Below are positions 1-5,172 of a DNA stretch of 5,696 bases, piece after piece (the stretch's first letter is position 1; each line of letters starts with the position of its first letter). Both the position numbers and the translations under genes were made by a program. The stretch spans positions 1 through 5,696 of the forward strand of contig JAAZNR010000455.1 of assembly GCA_012798155.1 (NCBI GenBank), in the 5' to 3' direction. This stretch comes from Thermogutta sp. (GTDB taxonomy: Bacteria; Planctomycetota; Planctomycetia; Pirellulales; Thermoguttaceae). A model generated the notes under the pieces. That model worked only from the letters and a program-made list of their open reading frames with translations. It searched no databases and was not told where the DNA came from.

Positions 1-27
1 GAACTCCATGCTTGTGAGGGAAATACG

Positions 28-1233
28 ATGGCGGCCGATACGCACGCGACCGAGGAGCGGTATCAGCAGCGACTGAAGCGTTACGTGGCGGCGATGCGGA
101 AGGAAAAGGCCGACATGGTGCCGATTCGGCCCCTGGTGGCCGAATTCACGGCGGCGTATGCGGGCTATACGGTTCAGGAAGTCACGCATGACTACCGCAA
201 GGCCCTGGATGCCGTCGTCAAATGCGCCCACGACTTCGATTGGGACGCCGTGGTGGCGAACATGGTTTACGTGTGGACGGGCCTGGTGCAGGCCGTCAAT
301 CTCCGCTACTACAGCGTGCCGGGAGTGAATATCCCCGCGAACGTGCCCTTCCAATACCTCGAGCCGCCCGACGATAACGCCTGGATGCGGCCCGACGAAT
401 ACGACGCCTTGATCGAGGACCCCACCGGCTTCCTGCTGAATGTGTGGCTGCCGCGGGTGTCGCGAGACGTGGTGCCCGAAGGACAACCCAACACCTTCCG
501 CAACAACATGTCGTTTTTGCTGGGCGGGATGTCGATGATGGACTATTTCGCGGCACTGGGCGGCCAGGTGACGCGACTCCGCACGGAGTGCGGGACGGTG
601 TCCGCCATCTCGGGCATTCTCAAAGCGCCGTTCGACATCCTCGCGGATAAGCTCCGCGGCTACCGGGGCCTGTGCATGGATATGTATAGGCAGCCGGACA
701 AGGTCCTCAAGGCCTGCGAAGCGTTGACGCCGCACCTGTTTCACGTGGCCTTGTCGGGTGCCGATCCCGACAAGAACGTGCCCATCGGGCTGTGGCTGCA
801 CCGCGGTTGCGTGCCCTTCTTCTCGCCGCAACAATTCGAACGACTCTTTTGGCCGTCGCTGAAAGAGATCATCGAGGCCCTTTGGGCCCAGGGGCACCAG
901 GTTCTGTTCTACGCCGAGGGCGAATGGAACCCCAATTTGAAGCACATCGCGCAACTGCCGGACCTCAGCATCGTCTATCACGTGGATCGCGGGGACATCT
1001 TCGAAGTGCACCGCGAAGTGGGGCACAAGTTCTGCATCAGCGGCGGGATTCCCAATGACCTGCTGGCCTTTGGCACGCCGGAGGAAGTTCGAGCGTATTG
1101 CAAGAAGGTGCTCGATGGAATCGCCAAGGACGGCGGTTACATCTTGGATGCAGGGGCCATCATGCAGAACGACGCGAAGGTGGAGAATCTCCGCGCCCTG
1201 ACCGAGGCGGGTCGCGAATACGGCGTCTATTGA
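28..1233 (+). CDS. URO-D-family corrinoid-dependent methyltransferase (probable methyltransferase I, not HemE)
   Basis: The 401-residue product has the uroporphyrinogen-decarboxylase fold pattern of the cobamide methyltransferase branch (MtaA/CmuA and O-demethylase relatives). Seen: an early VPIRPLVAEF segment, RPDEYDALIEDP near residues 121-132, and a C-terminal GGYILDAGAIMQND...ENLRALTEAGREYG block typical of these proteins. The N-terminal arginine-rich signature of heme-pathway HemE is absent. Glu283, Glu297 and His318 form E-X13-E-X20-H, close to the E-X14-E-X20-H zinc motif I recall for O-demethylase methyltransferase I. The His-X-Cys...Cys zinc set of MtaA-type enzymes is not kept: the corresponding spots read YHVD and DAGA. 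It would transfer a methyl group between a small substrate and the corrinoid protein encoded at 1657-2304, in the cytoplasm. The start is supported by GAGGG at 16-20, seven bases upstream. The family call is firm; the substrate (methoxy-aromatic, methylamine or other) is unknown. Confidence 0.87.
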   Translation: MAADTHATEERYQQRLKRYVAAMRKEKADMVPIRPLVAEFTAAYAGYTVQEVTHDYRKALDAVVKCAHDFDWDAVVANMVYVWTGLVQAVNLRYYSVPGVNIPANVPFQYLEPPDDNAWMRPDEYDALIEDPTGFLLNVWLPRVSRDVVPEGQPNTFRNNMSFLLGGMSMMDYFAALGGQVTRLRTECGTVSAISGILKAPFDILADKLRGYRGLCMDMYRQPDKVLKACEALTPHLFHVALSGADPDKNVPIGLWLHRGCVPFFSPQQFERLFWPSLKEIIEALWAQGHQVLFYAEGEWNPNLKHIAQLPDLSIVYHVDRGDIFEVHREVGHKFCISGGIPNDLLAFGTPEEVRAYCKKVLDGIAKDGGYILDAGAIMQNDAKVENLRALTEAGREYGVY

Positions 1234-1244
1234 GGCGACTGCCG

Positions 1245-1268
1245 CGCGGTCTCGCCGGTGAGGCCGCG
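1245..1268 (+). terminator. Stem-loop after the methyltransferase gene
   Basis: CGCGGTCTC (1245-1253) pairs with GAGGCCGCG (1260-1268), giving nine base pairs with one G-T wobble and a six-base loop, eleven bases after the TGA. No T-run follows, so it is not a classic intrinsic terminator. It may instead protect the 3' end of the methyltransferase message or lower read-through into the downstream genes. The folding is seen directly; the role is inferred. Confidence 0.35.
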
Positions 1269-1383
1269 GCGCATTGGCGGCACGCGGAGCACCGTCCGAA
1301 GGGTGAGAATGCGTGCACGGCTGTTTGCATTTTGTTCCGATGAATTGCCGTTCCGCCAAGGGTGATGAACATGGGAGGGAATG

Positions 1384-1578
1384 ATGGAAGGCAGCGAATT
1401 TTCGAAGGCTGATGGGATCACGAAGGTGAAACGCCTGCCGGGCACCTGTTTCCCCTGGGAAGAAAAAGTGAAAGACCTGCCGTCCATCCAGGGGGACGCC
1501 GAATTGGTCCGGCGCGTTTGGCAGGACATCGACGCGCTAGGGTACATGTACATTTGGCAAATCCTGCTGTCATTTTGA
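1384..1578 (+). CDS. Small unrecognised ORF between methyltransferase and corrinoid genes
   Basis: This encodes a hypothetical protein of 64 residues (65 if it starts at the adjacent ATG 1381). ATG 1384 is preferred because GGAG at 1374-1377 sits six bases upstream; from 1381 the gap is only three. The product has a charged, soluble N-terminal part (KVKRLPGTCFPWEEKVKDLP), then DAELVRRVWQDIDALG, and ends in an aromatic, hydrophobic tail (YMYIWQILLSF). I do not recognise a family. Codon use looks like real coding sequence up to about 1538, then becomes AT-rich, so it may be the 5' remnant of a longer gene or a genuine small protein. It is in the same frame as the corrinoid gene, with only the TGA at 1576-1578 between them. 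It could be a small accessory protein of the methyl-transfer module, a leader peptide, or debris. Confidence 0.45.
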   Translation: MEGSEFSKADGITKVKRLPGTCFPWEEKVKDLPSIQGDAELVRRVWQDIDALGYMYIWQILLSF

Positions 1579-1598
1579 ATCGTGCCTGCGGTAGTTCA

Positions 1599-1644
1599 CC
1601 CGGAAGGAGGGGAATCAGTCCGGGCCGAAAGTCTCATTTTTCGG
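1599..1644 (+). promoter_or_regulatory. Twin-hairpin leader upstream of the corrinoid gene
   Basis: Two hairpins abut. In the first, CCCGGA (1599-1604) pairs with TCCGGG (1619-1624), and the 14-base loop displays AGGAGGGGA, a near-perfect Shine-Dalgarno sequence with no start codon at a usable distance. In the second, CCGAAA (1625-1630) pairs with TTTCGG (1639-1644) and takes in the first two bases of the true ribosome site at 1643-1647. This arrangement could modulate translation of the corrinoid gene, with ribosome standby at the first site. The pairings are seen in sequence; the regulation is inference and chance is possible. Confidence 0.35.
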
Positions 1645-1647
1645 AGG
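1643..1647 (+). promoter_or_regulatory. Ribosome-binding site fixing the corrinoid gene start
   Basis: GGAGG lies nine bases before ATG 1657. It decides the start against the upstream GTG at 1582, which has no ribosome site and would add 25 residues not expected for the family. Confidence 0.8.
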
Positions 1648-1656
1648 TGGTTTCTC

Positions 1657-2304
1657 ATGGCGGAAGGCAGCTTGGCGGAGGCGATCGCGGTCTGCGATGA
1701 GCCGCGGGTGATGGAATTGTTGCGGTCCCGATTGGCCGACGGGGTTCCCCCGGTGGAGATTTTGGCCGAGTGCAATCGAGGCATGATCGAATTAGGGAAC
1801 CGCTTCAACCGGGAAGAATGCTTTCTGCCCGATTTGATGTTCGGCGGCATGATCATGAAGAATGTCATGGCGGAGCTTGGCCCCCGGCTCGGGCCGGGCG
1901 AGGCCGAAACCGCGACGCACAAGGCCACGGCGGTAATCGGCACCGTTCAGCACGACGTCCACGACATCGGCAAGGATATCGTCGTGATGATGTTGCGGGG
2001 AGCCGGCTTCAAGGTGGTGGATTTGGGCGTCGATACCCCGCCGGAGAAATTCGTGGAAGCCATCCGCGAGCACCGACCGGTGGTGGTGGGGATGAGCTTG
2101 CTGTTGACGACGGTCTACTCTTCGGTGCTGGCGACCGTGGAGGCGATCCGATCGGCGGGGCTTCGTGACGGCTTGGCCCTGATGGTCGGCGGCGCGGCGG
2201 CCAGCGAATTGCTGGCGGAAAAGGCGGGTTGCGACTTTTACGGCAAGACGGCCGCCGACGGGTTGCGCTATGCCTGCCAGGTGGCAGACATAGCCCAAGC
2301 GTAG
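1657..2304 (+). CDS. Corrinoid-binding methyl-carrier protein (MtaC/MtbC/MtvC type)
   Basis: The 215-residue product is a cytoplasmic cobamide carrier that would shuttle a methyl group from the methyltransferase I to a second methyltransferase. The first roughly 85 residues form the helical cap domain of the B12-binding-2 family (LLRSRLADGVPPVEILAECNRGM, then LPDLMFGGMIMKNVM). The Rossmann-like B12 domain follows, with the D-X-H-X-X-G signature at Asp100-Val-His102-Asp-Ile-Gly105; His102 would be the lower cobalt ligand. It also has the SLL turn at Ser147 and the GGAA loop near 178-181, which contact the nucleotide tail in this family. Length is normal for stand-alone corrinoid proteins and no key residue is missing. 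The neighbouring URO-D-fold gene is its natural partner; the reductive activase and methyltransferase II must be elsewhere. The methylated substrate, and hence the exact subfamily, cannot be told. Confidence 0.93.
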   Translation: MAEGSLAEAIAVCDEPRVMELLRSRLADGVPPVEILAECNRGMIELGNRFNREECFLPDLMFGGMIMKNVMAELGPRLGPGEAETATHKATAVIGTVQHDVHDIGKDIVVMMLRGAGFKVVDLGVDTPPEKFVEAIREHRPVVVGMSLLLTTVYSSVLATVEAIRSAGLRDGLALMVGGAAASELLAEKAGCDFYGKTAADGLRYACQVADIAQA

Positions 2305-2330
2305 CTCCGCGTCAGGGAGCCAGCAGTTCC

Positions 2331-2371
2331 GCATTGCGCCGCAGAAGGGCGACGCGCTGTGCGGGCAATGC
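2331..2371 (+). terminator. Strong stem-loop downstream of the corrinoid gene
   Basis: GCATTGC (2331-2337) pairs with GCAATGC (2365-2371), and CCGCA (2339-2343) with TGCGG (2360-2364), giving 12 base pairs with a single bulged G at 2338. The 16-base loop can form a further GCG/CGC pairing. It starts 26 bases after the stop codon. There is no T-run, so it may be a terminator lacking one, a 3' stabiliser, or part of a structured RNA. The pairing is certain; the role is inferred. Confidence 0.45.
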
Positions 2372-2544
2372 GACTGTGCCTTGGGCATTGGAAGCCCGAA
2401 CCCCGAACCCGATCCCCTTTCACGCTGCGGGACCAATCTTCGCGCACCTCTTCGAGTTTCGCGGTCGAGCCAACCCCTTTGGTCTGTTCGCGTTTTACCA
2501 TTCCCCGGCTTTTCGCCCCAGTCAAACCGCATTGACAGCTCTCC

Positions 2545-2565
2545 CGGCTATTCGGTAGATAGCCG
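2545..2565 (+). other. Perfect 7-bp hairpin in the intergenic region
   Basis: CGGCTAT (2545-2551) pairs exactly with ATAGCCG (2559-2565) across a seven-base loop. It lies between the corrinoid and TPR genes and just upstream of the GTCGGC hairpins. Its function is unknown. Confidence 0.4.
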
Positions 2566-2575
2566 TTGGGTTTCC

Positions 2576-2610
2576 GTCGGCCTTTGGGAAGGACGCCGAC
2601 CTGGCCGACC
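2576..2610 (+). other. Competing hairpins around GTCGGCC / GCCGACC copies
   Basis: GTCGGC (2576-2581) can pair with GCCGAC at 2595-2600, or, one base longer (GTCGGCC, 2576-2582), with GGCCGAC at 2603-2609. GCCGACC occurs as a direct repeat (2595-2601 and 2604-2610). The two folds exclude each other. This is a possible switch or a doubled protein site; the role is inferred. Confidence 0.3.
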
Positions 2611-2615
2611 ATTCG

Positions 2616-2644
2616 TTGGTGCGCCTTAAAAAATAAAACATAGT
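2616..2644 (+). promoter_or_regulatory. Possible sigma-70-like promoter for the TPR gene
   Basis: TTGGTG (2616-2621) and CATAGT (2639-2644) are 17 bases apart, matching the -35 and -10 consensus at three and four of six positions. The spacer contains A6 and A4 tracts, as in many active promoters. It would give an untranslated leader of about 80 bases. I saw no convincing sigma-54 or sigma-28 promoter in this gap. Confidence 0.35.
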
Positions 2645-2714
2645 GTGTCATGACAAAAGTAGCGTGCCATAAAAAACAGTGCGCTGCAAACAAATAGGCA
2701 GAGCGCAGTAAAAA
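2642..2714 (+). repeat. Four imperfect repeats, each a 10-mer plus A-tract, in the TPR gene leader
   Basis: The 10-mers at 2642-2651, 2661-2670, 2678-2687 and 2700-2709 all fit AGNGYGYNRY. Each is followed at once or within three bases by an A-rich tract (2655-2658, 2671-2676, 2688-2694 broken by one C, and 2710-2714). Unit starts are 19, 17 and 22 bases apart, near two helical turns. Units three and four can also pair through TGCGCT (2680-2685) and AGCGCA (2702-2707). Such spacing suits a bent DNA element, a multi-site operator or a structured leader. The pattern is seen; the function is inferred. Confidence 0.4.
2646..2655 (+). promoter_or_regulatory. 10-bp palindrome TGTCATGACA, operator candidate
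   Basis: This is a perfect 10-bp palindrome directly after the candidate -10 box, where transcription would start. A dimeric regulator bound here would block initiation. It overlaps the first A-tract repeat unit. Only the palindrome is certain. Confidence 0.3.
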
Positions 2715-2730
2715 GGATTGCGCGGCGACC

Positions 2731-5172
2731 ATGGTTGACGAAGAAGTGCAACCACAGCCGGAACAAGAGGTTCCCCAGGAAGCGCCGGGCGACGAGGCCA
2801 AGGCCGCACCGGTCGCAAAGGGGGGGCTGCGCAAATGGCGCTGGATCATCCTTGCGGGATCGGTTTCGGTGCTGGCCACTGCGGGCGTCATGAGCTATGT
2901 GCTGTTGACGCGGGAGCCGCCCATCACGGCCGAAAGCATACTCGACGCCTTGGCGGCCGAGGATTACGCCAGGGTGAAAGCATTGGCGGAAAAGGTCGTC
3001 GATTCCGGGGATGCCGACGACGCGGCGTATCGGGCGGCCATGTTCGCCCTGGGCGTCTGGCACTCTAAGGAGGGGGATCGCACCAGCGGCACCGAACAGA
3101 GCCGCGAATATGCCCTCAGTGCCGTCTATCTCTCCGCGGCGGCGACGGGCGGGTTTCCTAAAGGCTGGGAAGCGAAGGGAAGATTTCTGCTGGGGCGAAG
3201 CCTGCACTTCTCCAATCGCTTTAGCGAGAGTCGGAACGAGCTACGCGAGGCGGCTCGACTCGATCCCGAGTACCGGCCTCGCGTCCTGTGGCTGCTGGCC
3301 GAGTCCTTTCTACTGGACCGGCAGCCGAATCTGGAAGAGGCGCTCCGCTGCAACGGGCAACTCCTGGAAATCCCCGGTCTCTCGGTGGAGAGCCGCAACG
3401 CGGCTTATCGCCGGCGGGCCGAAATTCTGCTCCAGATGCGGCGCCCCGGCGAGGCGGCCGAAGCCTTGAGCCATTTGAGCCCCACGGCGTCGCGGACCGC
3501 CGAAAGCGGGCTGTTGCGTGCCCAAGTTTCCATGTTGGAGGCGGAGCTGCTCGAACCGCTCGACTCTCCGGAGAAGCAGGCGAAATACCGCGAAAAACTG
3601 GCGGAGGCGCAAAAGATTCTCGGCGGCGTGGAAAAGCAGGCTTTGGCGGAAGACACCCTCCTGGCACAGGCCTCCTATCTGCGATCGCGGTGCGCCGAGT
3701 TGTCCGGGGATTTCGACAACGCATTGAGCGGGTACGAGAAGACGTGGATTCGCTACGCGGGCCGGCCCGAGGCCTGGGCGGCCCGATTTCGCTTGGCGCA
3801 ATTGAATCGCCGCTTGGGCCGCGTCCAGCAAACCGTGGACGGCCTCCGCGGCGTGCTGGGCGGGGTTCCCGACGCGGATGCCTTCGTGAACCGTTGGGTT
3901 TCCCTGAATGAGGTTCGGGACGAAACCGCGGCGGCTCTCCGCCAGTATCTTGGGCAGGGGGAATTCGCCGCCTGCTTGCGCCTCACGGACTCCATGTCCC
4001 CGGTCTTCGCCGCGGGGGAGATTCATGCGTTTCGCGCGGCCGTCCACCGCGATTGGGCGTGGCAATTAACGAAGCAAGCCGAGGGGCAGCCGGCGGGAAA
4101 GGCTGAGGGATTGCTCGAGGAAGCGCGGCGGCATTTCCGATTGGCGGGCGACGAATACACGCGATTGGCAAGGACGCGGCCCGCGACCAAGGCCTATCCC
4201 GAGGATTTGTGGGACGCGGCCGATAACTACCTGGCCGGATGGTCGTTCAGCCGCGCATCGCGGGTGCTGCGAGAGTATCTTCGGAACGAGGCCAAGAAGC
4301 GGAACTCGGCGGCCTTACTGCGACTGGGCCAATGCCTGCTCGCCATGGGCCGTGTGGACGAAGCGCTGTTGGTGCTCAACGAGTGCATCGAGTTCCACGC
4401 CAAGGACGCCGCCTCCTACGAAGCCAGATTGTCGGCCGCCCATGCCTATCGGGAAAAAGCGGATTTCGCGGAGGCGGAGAGCCTCCTGTTGCAAAACCTG
4501 AACGGCGAGTTGGCACCGAGCAGCCGGGAATGGCGCGCGTCCCTTTTCGCCTTGGGACACCTCTACTACGAACAAGGACGGGATGCGGAGGCCGTGCCGC
4601 GCCTCGAGGAAGCGGTGACCCGCTATCCGCAAGACGAGCGGACGGCGTGGGCCCGATACGAGCTGGCTGAAATCTTTCGCCGGACGGCCGTGCAGTCGCT
4701 GGGGTTGTCATCGGAGGCCGCCTCCCCGGCGGACGAGGCGAGACTGCCCCTCCGCCGGGACGCGCAGAACCGGCTTCTGGCGGCCAAGGCCCATTATGAA
4801 GCCGTTCGCGAAATGATGAACGACCGCGCGAATCAACGGCAGTTGCTCCACGAGGAGTTGGTCCTGCTGCGGAACGCCTATTTCGGCTTGGGCGACGTCT
4901 GCTATCGTCTGGGACGCTTCACGGAGGCCTTGGAGGCCTATCATTCCGTGATCAACCGCTTCCAATCCCGGCCCGAGGTATTGGAGGCCTATGCGCAAAT
5001 CGTGCGATGTTATCAAGCCATGGGCCGCGGTCAGGAATCGCGGATCGCCTTGGAACAGGGCAAGATCGTTCTCCAGCGTTTGCCCCGTGATACGGATTTC
5101 GCGTCTACCACCGTCTTGGACGGACCGGGCTGGAGCGAGCGTTTTCGCCGGTTAGAGAAAGCCTTGCGATGA
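2731..5172 (+). CDS. Single-pass membrane protein with a large extracytoplasmic TPR domain
   Basis: The 813-residue product has a short cytoplasmic tail rich in Glu, Gln, Pro and Ala (1-30), a basic flank (GLRKWRW), and one transmembrane helix at about 38-59. A long helical-repeat region then runs to the end. Positive-inside charges place the repeats outside the cytoplasm. TPR-like units are clear near residues 146-180, 309-385, 527-560, 604-637 (ALGHLYYEQGRDAEAVPRLE) and 716-750 (GLGDVCYRLGRFTEALEAY); the middle is more diverged. TPR arrays are protein-binding scaffolds; no catalytic domain is seen. ATG 2731 is the only reasonable start, since TAG at 2695-2697 closes the frame upstream. The nearest ribosome site, AAGGA at 2713-2717, is weakly placed at 13 bases. 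Its stop overlaps the FlgN-like gene, suggesting co-transcription and a possible role in flagellar or envelope assembly. The exact function is unknown. Confidence 0.88.
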   Translation: MVDEEVQPQPEQEVPQEAPGDEAKAAPVAKGGLRKWRWIILAGSVSVLATAGVMSYVLLTREPPITAESILDALAAEDYARVKALAEKVVDSGDADDAAYRAAMFALGVWHSKEGDRTSGTEQSREYALSAVYLSAAATGGFPKGWEAKGRFLLGRSLHFSNRFSESRNELREAARLDPEYRPRVLWLLAESFLLDRQPNLEEALRCNGQLLEIPGLSVESRNAAYRRRAEILLQMRRPGEAAEALSHLSPTASRTAESGLLRAQVSMLEAELLEPLDSPEKQAKYREKLAEAQKILGGVEKQALAEDTLLAQASYLRSRCAELSGDFDNALSGYEKTWIRYAGRPEAWAARFRLAQLNRRLGRVQQTVDGLRGVLGGVPDADAFVNRWVSLNEVRDETAAALRQYLGQGEFAACLRLTDSMSPVFAAGEIHAFRAAVHRDWAWQLTKQAEGQPAGKAEGLLEEARRHFRLAGDEYTRLARTRPATKAYPEDLWDAADNYLAGWSFSRASRVLREYLRNEAKKRNSAALLRLGQCLLAMGRVDEALLVLNECIEFHAKDAASYEARLSAAHAYREKADFAEAESLLLQNLNGELAPSSREWRASLFALGHLYYEQGRDAEAVPRLEEAVTRYPQDERTAWARYELAEIFRRTAVQSLGLSSEAASPADEARLPLRRDAQNRLLAAKAHYEAVREMMNDRANQRQLLHEELVLLRNAYFGLGDVCYRLGRFTEALEAYHSVINRFQSRPEVLEAYAQIVRCYQAMGRGQESRIALEQGKIVLQRLPRDTDFASTTVLDGPGWSERFRRLEKALR

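Larger units (their letters stand above)
2305..2730 (+). other. Long intergenic region with several hairpins and an AT-rich 3' end
   Basis: This 426-base gap separates the corrinoid module from the TPR gene. No convincing gene is seen on either strand. From left to right it holds a strong stem-loop (2331-2371), a pyrimidine-rich stretch with a doubled CCCGAAC (2395-2408), a 7-bp hairpin (2545-2565), competing hairpins (2576-2610), and an AT-rich promoter-like segment (about 2616-2714). The abrupt base-composition change at about 2625 marks the start of the regulatory segment of the next gene. Confidence 0.7.

Noticed and set aside
28..1233. Heme-pathway uroporphyrinogen decarboxylase (HemE)
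   Set aside because: The HemE N-terminal signature is missing, the protein is longer, and it sits beside a corrinoid protein gene.
1308..1333. AATGC/GCATT hairpin followed by T-rich sequence as an intrinsic terminator
   Set aside because: The stem is only five base pairs, AT-rich, with a 14-base loop, and the T bases are partly in the stem.
1554..1580. TTGGCA...TTGAAT as a promoter for the corrinoid gene
   Set aside because: The spacer is only 15 bases, too short for confidence.
1582..1656. Longer corrinoid protein starting at GTG 1582
   Set aside because: It has no ribosome site, the extra 25 residues do not fit the family, and ATG 1657 has a strong GGAGG nine bases upstream.
2395..2408. 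Doubled CCCGAAC as a CRISPR or tandem repeat array
   Set aside because: There are only two adjacent 7-base copies, with no spacers and no cas genes.
2268..2501. Minus-strand ORF of about 77 residues from ATG at 2501, with coding-like codons in its first half (KLEEVREDWSRSVKGDRVR)
   Set aside because: The second half has poor codon use and runs into the 3' end of the corrinoid gene; the ribosome site is weak and no family is recognised. A decayed gene remains possible.
2513..2526. Minus-strand match of about 14 bases to a conserved segment of 23S rRNA (GTTTGACTGGGGCG)
   Set aside because: Flanking bases do not match 23S rRNA, so this is taken as chance.
2532..2561. Perfect -35 box TTGACA at 2532-2537
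   Set aside because: At 17-18 base spacing the -10 region reads GTAGAT or TAGATA, only two to three of six matches, and it lies within the 7-bp hairpin. The site at 2616-2644 is a better candidate.
2268..2891. Long minus-strand frames across the intergenic gap and the TPR gene start
   Set aside because: They overlap well-supported plus-strand genes, have arginine/serine-rich low-complexity composition and show no domain.
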